Source of the DNA: Hyphomicrobium_A sp035517115
Lineage (GTDB): Bacteria; Pseudomonadota; Alphaproteobacteria; Rhizobiales; Hyphomicrobiaceae
Assembly (NCBI GenBank): GCA_035517115.1
Contig: DATIZL010000190.1
Span: 1-12,757 of the forward strand
DNA length: 12,757 nucleotides
Direction of reading: 5' to 3'
The stretch's first letter is position 1. Each line of letters starts with the position of its first letter. The notes under the pieces were generated by a model. It did not search any database. It had not been told where the DNA came from and saw only the letters and a program-made list of their open reading frames with translations. Positions 1 to 6,775 of this stretch are shown here, one piece after another. Both the position numbers and the translations under genes were made by a program.

Positions 1-65
1 ACGTCCAAAATGCCCCACCGACCACAGCTGGGATGGGAACTAGGTTCGTCGCAGCGCATGTCACG

Positions 66-91
66 CCCGTCCGGCGTTCCCGTCCGGCGTT
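66..91. repeat. Perfect tandem duplication of a 13-mer
   Basis: CCCGTCCGGCGTT occurs twice head to tail with no mismatch and no gap. It lies in the gene-free left end. It could be replication slippage or a pair of protein-binding sites, and the sequence does not decide between them. Confidence 0.8.
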
Positions 92-173
92 GCCTGGATG
101 TGTGGGGGCTTCGCCTCTGTGGCTCCTTCGGGGAGGCAAACACCAAGTGCACTTGCACATTGCTGGCCCAATT

Positions 174-215
174 AAAGTGCGGAATTTTTGCGGAAAACAG
201 TACTGCTTTGTGCGG
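174..215 (+). repeat. Three helically phased TGCGG motifs
   Basis: AAAGTGCGG (174-182), TTTTTGCGG (185-193) and TTTGTGCGG (207-215) share TGCGG. The motif starts are 11 and 22 bases apart, about one and two turns of the helix. Such phasing fits arm-type recombinase sites or iterons. The motif is short in a GC-rich genome, so chance remains possible. Confidence 0.4.
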
Positions 216-221
216 TACTGT
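197..221. repeat. Inverted repeat ACAGTAC / GTACTGT
   Basis: A perfect 7-base inverted repeat (197-203 and 215-221) encloses an 11-base loop. No T-run follows, so it is not an intrinsic terminator. It overlaps the third TGCGG motif and may be a binding site for the recombinase or an accessory factor of the element. Confidence 0.55.
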
Positions 222-290
222 GGAGCAACGTTTGCAACGGGCGCCCCGGTAACTCATTGATATCGTTGGTTCCGAATCTTCGCTTTCGTC

Positions 291-335
291 CTTTTAATCA
301 AGGTGTCGATGGTTCGATCCCATCCGGGCTCACCA
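291..335 (+). tRNA. tRNA-Lys(UUU) 3' half only (attachment-site scar)
   Basis: The segment reads as tRNA positions 32-76. It has anticodon loop CTTTTAA with anticodon TTT (293-295), the 3' anticodon-stem strand TCAAG (298-302), variable loop GTGTC, T stem GATGG/CCATC around TTCGATC (308-324), the acceptor 3' strand CGGGCTC (325-331), discriminator A and encoded CCA (333-335). The upstream half is absent. The five bases before the loop (TCGTC) cannot pair with TCAAG, and there is no D arm and no matching GAGCCCG acceptor strand. The fragment alone cannot make a tRNA. It is the standard 3' duplicate left at the far end of an element that recombined in the anticodon loop and restored a whole tRNA-Lys at its other end. 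An intron-split gene is less likely. Confidence 0.85.
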
Positions 336-515
336 GCTCCGCGTTCGTGCCGCGCAGCGGTCAAATTTCGTCAGAGCTGCCCAAGGAATAGGCGAACGAT
401 TGCGAGTTTCGCGCGCTGAGGGGGCGGGAAAACTGCGCACGCAACGGGCCCTGTTTTTACGGGAAATTGAAACAGAGTTGCTACCGCTGCTGGTGCTGCT
501 GCCGCGGAGCCTCTG
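336..515. other. Intergenic region upstream of the GGDEF/EAL gene
   Basis: This is non-coding spacer between the tRNA-Lys scar and the GTG start at 516. It should hold the promoter for the GGDEF/EAL gene, but I find no convincing -35/-10 pair. An in-frame stop at 468-470 limits any upstream extension of that gene, and no ATG, GTG or TTG start lies in frame between that stop and 516. Confidence 0.5.
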
Positions 516-2783
516 GTGGATTCCCACTTCCCTCTGACGTCGGATGGTCGGCTGTTGCCGTGGGCGCTCGCGCTTGCCGTCGCGGCGGGCATCCTCTCGA
601 TCGCCATCCTCGCCTATGTGAGCCGCCGCCGCGCGAACCGCCGCAACCTCCAGATCATGCAGCAGCTCGCCGATGCCACGACCGAAGGGATCGTGGTGGC
701 GCAAGGCGGCCGCATCGTCAGCGCCAACCGCGGCGTCGCCGAGCTGTGCGGCGTTGCGGGTGCGCAGCTCATCGGCCAGAGCGTCGTCGGCGATCTCATT
801 GGCCAGCCCATCGAGGCGAGAGGCGAAGCCCTGCTGCGCACGGCTTCCGGCACTTGCCTTCCCGTCAGCGTGGTGCGCAAGCGGCTCAGCACGGGCGATG
901 AGGTCTACGCCATCCACGACCTTACGGAGCGGCGCGCCGTGGAAAAGGAATTGCAGCGCCAAAACCGGATCCTGCAGGAGCGCGAGGAGGAGCTCAAGTC
1001 GCGCAACCTGCTGCTCGACACGGCGCTCACGCACATGTCGCAGGGCCTGTGCATGTACGACAAGGACCAGCGTGTCGTCGTGTGCAACGAGCGCTACGCC
1101 ACGCTTTATGGGTTGAAGCCCGAGGATGTGAAGCCGGGGATCACGCGGCGCGAGGTCGTCGCACGCCGCGTCGCACTCGGCGTATGGGGCGGGGAGTCGC
1201 CGGAAGCGTATCTGCTCGATCGTACCGCCGCCATCGATGCCACGACCTACTCGGTCCAAGAGATGAACGATGGCCGCTCGATAGCGACCGCGCACGTGCC
1301 GATGCCCGGCGGCGGGTGGGTATGCACGCACGAGGACATCACCGAGCGGCGCCAAGCGCAGGCGAAGATCGAGCACTTGGCGCGCCACGACGTGCTGACC
1401 AATTTGCCGAACCGCGTGCTGGTGCGCGAGCGGCTGCAGGAGGCGCTTTCTCGTCTGCGCTCGGGCGAAGGGCTCGCCGTCCACTCCATCGATCTCGACC
1501 GCTTCAAGGAGATCAACGACGCCCTCGGCCATGCCGTCGGCGACGAGTTGCTCAAGGCGGTGGCGGAGCGGCTGTCCGAGGTCGTCGGCGGCGCCGATAC
1601 GCTCGCGCGCATGGGCGCCGACGAATACGTCATCGTGCAGAGCCCCGCCTTCTCGCCGACGGAGGCCACTGATTTCGCGCGGTGTATCATCGCCCGAATG
1701 AACGAGCCCTTCACGCTCGCAGAGCAGTTTCAGGTCGTGATCGGCGTCAGCATCGGCATCGCACTGGCACCAGCCGACGGCACCGACGCCGACCAGCTTC
1801 TGAAGGACGCCAACCTAGCGCTCTCCCGCGCCAAGGAGGAGGAGCGGGGGCGCTACCGCTTCTTCGAGAAGGAGATGGACGCGCGCATGCGCGCGCGCCA
1901 CGAGCTCGAGGGCAACCTGCGCAATGCGCTCGCCAACGGCGAGCTCGATCTCTACTACCAGCCGCTGATGAATCTGCGGCGCAACGAGCTTTCGGGCTTC
2001 GAGGCGCTGATGCGCTGGCACACGCCGGACGGCAACGTGGTACCCCCGGGCGAGTTCATTCCGCTCGCCGAGGAAACGGGCCTGATCGTGCCCATGGGCG
2101 AATGGGCGCTGCGCCAGGCGCTGAACGAGGCGGCCAAATGGCCGCGGCATATCCGGGTGGCGGTCAACCTCTCCCCTGTGCAGTTCAACGCGCGCAACCT
2201 CACGCAGCTCGTAATGAGCGCGCTCGCTTCTTCGGGGGTGGAGGCGAGCCGGCTGGAGCTCGAGATCACCGAGTCGCTGCTGTTGCAGAACCGCGAGACG
2301 ACGCGCGTCACGCTGCACCAGTTGCGCGATCTCGGCGTGCGCATCGCGCTCGACGATTTCGGCACCGGCTTCTCCTCGCTGAGCTACCTGCGCAGCTTTC
2401 CCTTCGACAAGATCAAGATCGACCAAAGCTTCATCGCGGGGCTCGCCGACGTCAATGGAGAGTCGCTCGCGATCGTGCGGGCAGTGGCGCGGCTCGGGGC
2501 GAGCCTCGGCGTCGCCACCACGGCTGAGGGCGTCGAGACAGAGCTGCAGCTCGACATCGCGCGCCGGGAAGGGTTCACCGAGGCGCAAGGTTTCTGGATC
2601 GGCCGGCCGCAGAGCGCGGCCGAGCTCGCCGGAGAGGGCCGTCTGTCGCGCACGCGCAAGGCAAGGCGCCGCCCGGCGGCGGTGGAGGAGGCGAGCCTGC
2701 GCGTCGCCGAGACACCGAGCGGACAGAAGAGCGAAGGCCAAGCGGCCCCGCGGCGGCAACGCAAACGCGCGCGCTCGGCTTAG
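516..2783 (+). CDS. Membrane-anchored PAS-PAS-GGDEF-EAL protein, probable c-di-GMP phosphodiesterase
   Basis: This 755-residue signalling protein is predicted to control cyclic di-GMP. One membrane segment (about 14-35) is followed by an arginine cluster, placing the rest in the cytoplasm. Then come a PAS domain (about 46-138), a short coiled coil, a second PAS domain of the PAS_7 type (about 160-278), GGDEF (about 285-450) and EAL (about 458-705). The GGDEF signature is degraded to G-A-D-E-Y (367-371) and there is no RxxD inhibitory site before it, although the metal-binding Asp326 region is kept. The EAL site is complete: E496-A-L, N551, E583, DDFGTG (613-618), K634, E671 and Q691. I infer phosphodiesterase activity, with GGDEF as a possible GTP sensor. 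The last 50 residues are rich in Arg and Lys and look disordered. The GTG start has only a weak ribosome site. The gene is convergent with sseA, 7 bases apart. Confidence 0.9.
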   Translation: MDSHFPLTSDGRLLPWALALAVAAGILSIAILAYVSRRRANRRNLQIMQQLADATTEGIVVAQGGRIVSANRGVAELCGVAGAQLIGQSVVGDLIGQPIEARGEALLRTASGTCLPVSVVRKRLSTGDEVYAIHDLTERRAVEKELQRQNRILQEREEELKSRNLLLDTALTHMSQGLCMYDKDQRVVVCNERYATLYGLKPEDVKPGITRREVVARRVALGVWGGESPEAYLLDRTAAIDATTYSVQEMNDGRSIATAHVPMPGGGWVCTHEDITERRQAQAKIEHLARHDVLTNLPNRVLVRERLQEALSRLRSGEGLAVHSIDLDRFKEINDALGHAVGDELLKAVAERLSEVVGGADTLARMGADEYVIVQSPAFSPTEATDFARCIIARMNEPFTLAEQFQVVIGVSIGIALAPADGTDADQLLKDANLALSRAKEEERGRYRFFEKEMDARMRARHELEGNLRNALANGELDLYYQPLMNLRRNELSGFEALMRWHTPDGNVVPPGEFIPLAEETGLIVPMGEWALRQALNEAAKWPRHIRVAVNLSPVQFNARNLTQLVMSALASSGVEASRLELEITESLLLQNRETTRVTLHQLRDLGVRIALDDFGTGFSSLSYLRSFPFDKIKIDQSFIAGLADVNGESLAIVRAVARLGASLGVATTAEGVETELQLDIARREGFTEAQGFWIGRPQSAAELAGEGRLSRTRKARRRPAAVEEASLRVAETPSGQKSEGQAAPRRQRKRARSA

Positions 2784-2790
2784 CGCGGGC

Positions 2791-3654
2791 TCAGGCCGCC
2801 GGGCCGGTCTCGATCGGCAGGCTCTTGTCCGCGCCCCACTCGGCCCAGCTCCCGTCGTAGACGGCGGCGTTGGTCTGGCCCAGCACGGCGAGCGCCAGCG
2901 ACAGGATCGAGGCCGTCACGCCCGACCCGCAGGTCGTGATCACGGGAGACTTCGGGTCGATCTTGGCCTTGGCGAAGATTTGCGCGAGCTCGGGGGCGGA
3001 CTTCAGCGTGCCGTCCGCATTGATGAGCGACTGCGAGGGCACGTTGCGGGCGCCGGGCAAGTGGCCGCAGCGCAGGCCAGGCCGCGGCTCGGGCTCGCTG
3101 CCCGCAAAGCGCGGGGCGGAGCGGGCGTCGACGATCTGCGCGCTCTTCTTCGCGATTGCCTGGCGCACGTCGTCGCGGTCGCGCACGAGCGAGGCGTTCA
3201 TCAGCGGCGTGAAGTGGCGCTCGGTGCGGCGCAGCGGCTGCCCCTCCTCGAGCGGGCGCCCCTCGGCCTTCCATTTCTTGAGGCCGCCGTTGAGCACGGC
3301 TACGTCCTCATGCCCCATGGCGCGGAACGTCCACCACACGCGCGCGGCCGAAAACAGCCCATGCGTGTCGTAGACGACGATGCGCATGCCGTCGCCGACG
3401 CCCATCTTCTTCATGCGCGAGGCGAACTTCACGGTCGAGGGCAGCATGTGCGGGAGGGACGACTTCTCGTCCGAGAGGTCGTCGATATCGAAGAACAGGG
3501 CACCCGGAATATGCTCGGCGAGATACTCCGCCTTGGCGTCGCGCTTGGTTGTGGGGAGGTGCCAACTGCCGTCGAAGACGATCAAGTCGGGAGCGTCGAG
3601 ATGTTCGGCAAGCCAATCGGTCTCGACGATCCACTTCCTGGCGGTATTGCGCAC
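2791..3654 (-). CDS. sseA: 3-mercaptopyruvate sulfurtransferase (rhodanese family)
   Basis: This 287-residue cytoplasmic enzyme has two rhodanese domains. The N-terminal inactive domain (about 8-130) carries the family segment YDTHGLFSAARVWW (95-108). The C-terminal domain (about 160-280) holds the active-site loop CGSGVTA with Cys242. CGSG(V/T)xA is the form typical of mercaptopyruvate sulfurtransferases, whereas thiosulfate rhodaneses usually have CRKGVT. The enzyme moves sulfur from 3-mercaptopyruvate to a thiol acceptor through a Cys persulfide. The start is GTG, preceded by a good GAGAGGAAA ribosome site. It lies 135 bases downstream of cysK on the same strand with no intrinsic terminator between them, so the two may be co-transcribed as a cysteine and sulfide metabolism pair. 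Its stop is 7 bases from the stop of the convergent GGDEF/EAL gene. Confidence 0.92.
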   Translation of the reverse strand: MRNTARKWIVETDWLAEHLDAPDLIVFDGSWHLPTTKRDAKAEYLAEHIPGALFFDIDDLSDEKSSLPHMLPSTVKFASRMKKMGVGDGMRIVVYDTHGLFSAARVWWTFRAMGHEDVAVLNGGLKKWKAEGRPLEEGQPLRRTERHFTPLMNASLVRDRDDVRQAIAKKSAQIVDARSAPRFAGSEPEPRPGLRCGHLPGARNVPSQSLINADGTLKSAPELAQIFAKAKIDPKSPVITTCGSGVTASILSLALAVLGQTNAAVYDGSWAEWGADKSLPIETGPAA

Positions 3655-3789
3655 GTTTCCTCTCCGTTCCCGTTTCTTGGTGCGGCTTGGGGAGGGCGCG
3701 TCAGGGGACGCCGGCGCCGCAGGCCCGACATAGGCAAAAGTTCGAAAAGCCGCAAGCGAAGCCGGTCTCGGCGCCGCATGGCGTTGGGG

Positions 3790-4839
3790 TCAGCCCAGGG
3801 CCGGGTCGGCGAATGCCGTCGGCAGCGCCCGCGGCTTCTCTGCGAGCCAGCGCGGCACGGGCAACGACTTCGACTTGAGAAAGCTCGGGTTGAACAGCCG
3901 CGACTGATAGCGCGTGCCATAGTCGCACAGGATGGTCACGATGGTATGACCGGGGCCGAGCTCCTTGCCGAGCCGAATGGCGCCCGCGACATTGACCCCG
4001 CTCGAGGCGCCGACGCAGATGCCTTCCTCCGCCACGAGGTCGAACACGATGCGCACACTCTCCTCATCGGGGATCTGATAGGCGGTGTCGATCGGCGCGC
4101 CCTCGAGGTTCGCCGTGATGCGCCCCTGGCCGATGCCCTCGGTGATGGACGAGCCTTCCGCCTTGAGCTCGCCGCGCGTGTAGTAGGCGTAGAGCGCCGA
4201 TCCCGGCGGGTCGGCGAGTGCGATGCGGATGCCGGGGCGTTTTGCCTTGAGCCCGCGCGCGACCCCGCCGAGCGTGCCGCCCGAGCCGACGGCGGCGACG
4301 AAGCCATCGACCTCGCCCTTGGTATCGGCCCAGATCTCCTCCGCCGTCGTCGTCATATGGATGTAGCGGTTGGCGGTATTGTCGAACTGGTTGGCCCAGA
4401 TCGCGCCCTCCTTCTCGCTCTTGTCGAGCAGATCTGCGAGGCGGGCGGAATATTTCACGTAGTTGTTGGGGTTGCGGTAGGGCACGGCCGGCACCTCGAC
4501 GACCTCGGCGCCGAGCACACGCAGGACATCTTTCTTCTCCTGCGCTTGCGTGTCGGGAATGACGATGACGGTGCGGAAGCCGAGCGCGTTGCCGAGCACC
4601 GTGAGGCCGATGCCGGTGTTGCCGGCCGTGCCTTCCACGATGGTGCCGCCCGGCCTCAACCGTCCCCGCCGCACCGCGTCCGTGATGATGCCGAAAGCCG
4701 CGCGGTCCTTGACCGACTGGCCCGGGTTCATGAACTCGGCCTTGCCGAGGATGGTGCAGCCCGTCTCCTCGGAGGCGCGCCGCAGCTTGATGAGCGGGGT
4801 GTGACCGACCGCGGCGACGACGCTTGAACGTAAAGGCAA
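3790..4839 (-). CDS. cysK: Cysteine synthase A (O-acetylserine sulfhydrylase), PLP-dependent
   Basis: The product is a fold-type II PLP enzyme that makes cysteine from O-acetylserine and sulfide. From the start chosen here it has 349 residues, longer than the roughly 310-325 of classical CysK. The PLP lysine is K44 in NPGQSVKDRA, the substrate loop is TAGNTG (71-76), and the phosphate loop is GSGGT (185-189). Two positions differ from the textbook motifs: TSGNTG has become TAGNTG, and GTGGT has become GSGGT. The open frame extends to a TTG at 4869, but I chose the TTG at 4839 because GAGGAG lies six bases before it and the protein then begins just before the conserved GHTPLIKL. A related beta-replacing enzyme, such as a cystathionine-beta-synthase-like protein, is possible. 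It is followed by sseA on the same strand. Confidence 0.88.
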   Translation of the reverse strand: MPLRSSVVAAVGHTPLIKLRRASEETGCTILGKAEFMNPGQSVKDRAAFGIITDAVRRGRLRPGGTIVEGTAGNTGIGLTVLGNALGFRTVIVIPDTQAQEKKDVLRVLGAEVVEVPAVPYRNPNNYVKYSARLADLLDKSEKEGAIWANQFDNTANRYIHMTTTAEEIWADTKGEVDGFVAAVGSGGTLGGVARGLKAKRPGIRIALADPPGSALYAYYTRGELKAEGSSITEGIGQGRITANLEGAPIDTAYQIPDEESVRIVFDLVAEEGICVGASSGVNVAGAIRLGKELGPGHTIVTILCDYGTRYQSRLFNPSFLKSKSLPVPRWLAEKPRALPTAFADPALG

Positions 4840-4845
4840 GGGAGG

Positions 4846-4851
4846 CTCCTC
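4846..4851 (-). promoter_or_regulatory. Ribosome binding site that fixes the cysK start
   Basis: On the minus strand GAGGAG is followed by the six-base spacer CCTCCC and a TTG codon at 4839. No comparable site precedes the more upstream TTG at 4869, so this site decides the start. Confidence 0.7.
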
Positions 4852-4998
4852 GGATGGTGAACCGCACAACCGTATCGGCGGGTGTTAGGCCCCGCAACGG
4901 GGGCGCATGCCTCATCCCCAGGGGTGCAAAACCCGGACGGGCCAGCATTTTCCGCAATCTTGACGGACCCTCTGTGATAACGGCCGCGCGCGAGGCCG

Positions 4999-5028
4999 TT
5001 GCCTTTGCCGCGCCCTGCCAGATATACC
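4999..5028 (+). promoter_or_regulatory. Candidate housekeeping promoter for tRNA-Leu (and possibly tig)
   Basis: TTGCCT (4999-5004) and TATACC (5023-5028) are 18 bases apart. This is a reasonable sigma-70-type pair about 90 bases before the tRNA-Leu start, and the best match in the spacer between the divergent cysK gene and the tRNA. It is a pattern match only. Confidence 0.45.
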
Positions 5029-5118
5029 TTCGCCCGAGTTCCCCTGACCTCTGCGAGACTTGCGTGGAGCGAGGCTCTGCGGGCGGGCGTGCCCCGCGCG
5101 CTTTAGGATGGGGATCGC

Positions 5119-5203
<85 letters not shown>

Positions 5204-5207
5204 AAAT

Positions 5208-5271
5208 CGCCCGCTGCGGGCGGCGAAATGTCGGGACCTCCCGGAAAGACGAAGGCCGCTTCCGGCGGCCT
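5208..5271 (+). other. Two stem-loops in the tRNA-Leu to tig spacer
   Basis: CGCCCG-ctg-CGGGCG (5208-5222) follows the tRNA CCA directly. AGGCCGC-ttccg-GCGGCCT (5253-5271) ends 22 bases before the tig start. Neither is followed by a T-run. They may act as a tRNA 3' processing structure and a leader hairpin or weak terminator. Confidence 0.5.
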
Positions 5272-5293
5272 CAAGAGAGCAGGTTGGAGAGCG

Positions 5294-6655
5294 ATGCAAG
5301 TCACGGAAGCGAACACCGAGGGTCTGAAGCGGACGCTCAAGGTCGTGGTCGGCGCAGATGAGCTCGGCAAGCGCTTCTCGGAGCGGCTCGACGAGATCAA
5401 GGACCGCGTTCAGCTCAAGGGCTTCCGCAAAGGCAAGGTGCCGGTCCCGCACTTGAAGAAGGTCTACGGCCGCTCGCTGATGGCGGAGGTGCTGCAGCAG
5501 ACGGTGAAGGAGACGAGCTCGAAGGCGATCGCCGACCGCAAGGAGCGGCCCGTCATGCAGCCGAGCTACACGCTCCCCGAGGACGAGAAGGAGATCGAGC
5601 GCGTGCTCGAGGGCAAGGCCGACCTCGCCTACTCCATGACCTTCGAGGTGCTCCCCACCTTCGATCTCATCGACCCGGCGAAGCTGAAGCTCGAGCGCCT
5701 GCGCGCCGACGTGGAGCCCGAGGCCATCGACAAGGCGGTCGAGGAGCTCGTCGAGCGCAGCATCACCTTCACGCCGGAGGAGGGTCGCGCGGCCAGCCCC
5801 GGCGACCGCGTGACCATCGATTTTGAGGGCAAGATCGGCGGCGAGCCGTTCGAGGGCGGCAAGGGCGAGGGCACGCAGCTCGTGCTCGGCAAGGCGAACT
5901 TCATACCCGGCTTCGAGGAGGGGCTGCAGGGAGCCAAGGCGGGCGAGGACCGCACCATCGAGGCGACGTTCCCCGACGACTATTCGGTCGAGACGCTGAA
6001 GGGCAAGAAGGCCACCTTCGACGTGACGTTCAAGGAGGTGGCGGCGCCCGTGCGGCCCGCCATCGACGACGCCTTCGCCAAGACGCTCGGCGCCGAGAAC
6101 GTCGCCAACCTGCGCAGTCTCGTCGGCGAGCAGATCAAGCGCGAGTACGACAACGTGGCGCGCATGAAGCTGAAGCGGCAGATGCTGGCCCAGCTCGAGA
6201 AGGCGCACACGTTCGAGCTGCCCCCCTCGCTGGTCGAGAGCGAGTTCGAGGCGATCTGGCGCCAGCTCAGCGAGGGCATGCGGCAATCCGGCAAGTCGTT
6301 CCCCGACGAGGGCAAGACGGAGGAGGCTCGCGCCGAGTATCGCCGTATTGCCGAGCGGCGCGTGCGCCTCGGCCTCATCATCGGCGAGATCGCCGAGCGC
6401 AACGAGATAAAGATAACGCAGGACGAGCTGCGCCGCGTTCTGATCGAGCAGGCGCGGCGTTTCCCGGGCCAGGAGAAGGCGGTTTACGAGTACTACGAGA
6501 AGACGCCGGGGGCGCTGGCCGAGCTGCGCGCGCCCATTCTCGAGGACAAGGTCGTCGATTTCGTCCTGGAAAAGGCCAAGCCGAGCGAGAAGAAGGTGCC
6601 CAAGGAGGTGCTCTTCGAGCAGTCTGAGGCGGCGGACGAGGCTAGCGGGGGCTAG
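5294..6655 (+). CDS. tig: Trigger factor, ribosome-associated chaperone and prolyl isomerase
   Basis: The product has 453 residues, within the normal trigger-factor range. It binds the ribosome next to the peptide exit tunnel and shields nascent chains. The N-terminal ribosome-binding domain carries the signature GFRKGKVP (43-50). An FKBP-like isomerase domain spans about 160-245, and the helical C-terminal chaperone arms occupy the rest. The ATG at 5294 is preceded by GGAGAG. The frame is open back to 5162, but that extension would run through the tRNA-Leu gene and add residues before the conserved MQVTEAN-type start, so it is rejected. Its place immediately upstream of clpP, clpX and lon is widely conserved in proteobacteria. 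Confidence 0.97.
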   Translation: MQVTEANTEGLKRTLKVVVGADELGKRFSERLDEIKDRVQLKGFRKGKVPVPHLKKVYGRSLMAEVLQQTVKETSSKAIADRKERPVMQPSYTLPEDEKEIERVLEGKADLAYSMTFEVLPTFDLIDPAKLKLERLRADVEPEAIDKAVEELVERSITFTPEEGRAASPGDRVTIDFEGKIGGEPFEGGKGEGTQLVLGKANFIPGFEEGLQGAKAGEDRTIEATFPDDYSVETLKGKKATFDVTFKEVAAPVRPAIDDAFAKTLGAENVANLRSLVGEQIKREYDNVARMKLKRQMLAQLEKAHTFELPPSLVESEFEAIWRQLSEGMRQSGKSFPDEGKTEEARAEYRRIAERRVRLGLIIGEIAERNEIKITQDELRRVLIEQARRFPGQEKAVYEYYEKTPGALAELRAPILEDKVVDFVLEKAKPSEKKVPKEVLFEQSEAADEASGG

Positions 6656-6677
6656 CGACATTTTTTGTGGGAAGGCT

Positions 6678-6698
6678 CCCCCGGCCTTGCGCCGGGGG
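6678..6698. other. Strong GC hairpin between tig and clpP
   Basis: CCCCCGGC (6678-6685) and GCCGGGGG (6691-6698) form a perfect 8-base stem with a five-base loop, 22 bases after the tig stop. The T-run in this spacer lies before the hairpin (6660-6666) rather than after it, so this is not a standard terminator. It may attenuate read-through or protect an mRNA end. Confidence 0.55.
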
Positions 6699-6775
6699 CC
6701 GGCTCTACCCAAAAAGGATGCAACGCCCTAGATTCGAGCGTTCATTGCGGTCAGCACGATAAGGGAATGAGAGCC

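Larger units (their letters stand above)
1..290. mobile_element. Probable end of an element integrated in tRNA-Lys
   Basis: No open frame here looks like a real protein, and the base composition is visibly less GC-rich than in the neighbouring genes. The stretch ends exactly where the 3' half of a tRNA-Lys gene begins, at the anticodon loop, which is a classic crossover point for tyrosine-recombinase elements. It also carries a tandem 13-base repeat, an inverted repeat and three phased TGCGG motifs, structures common at recombinase attachment ends. I infer that it is the distal end of an element whose integrase and reconstituted tRNA lie to the left of the window. No integrase is visible on this side, so the identification rests on the tRNA fragment. 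Confidence 0.5.

Noticed and set aside
1..297. A group I intron splitting tRNA-Lys
   Set aside because: Such introns do occur in bacterial tRNA anticodon loops, but I see no clear conserved intron core here, and the base before the exon fragment is C rather than the usual terminal G of an intron. The 5' exon is outside the window, so this is not fully excluded.
10..391. Small open frames of 67-80 residues at the left end
   Set aside because: Three overlapping frames in different phases, no ribosome sites, no family character, and one runs through the tRNA-Lys fragment.
330..1532. A 400-residue minus-strand frame antisense to the GGDEF/EAL gene
   Set aside because: It has no recognisable domains, while the opposite strand encodes clear PAS and GGDEF domains.
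2455..4827. A 790-residue plus-strand open frame across sseA and cysK
   Set aside because: It lies antisense to two enzymes with intact motifs, and its sequence is the repetitive Arg/Gly/Ala type expected of a shadow frame.
6686..6715. A sigma-32 promoter upstream of clpP (CTTGCG)
   Set aside because: No CCCCAT-like -10 box is found at the required distance.
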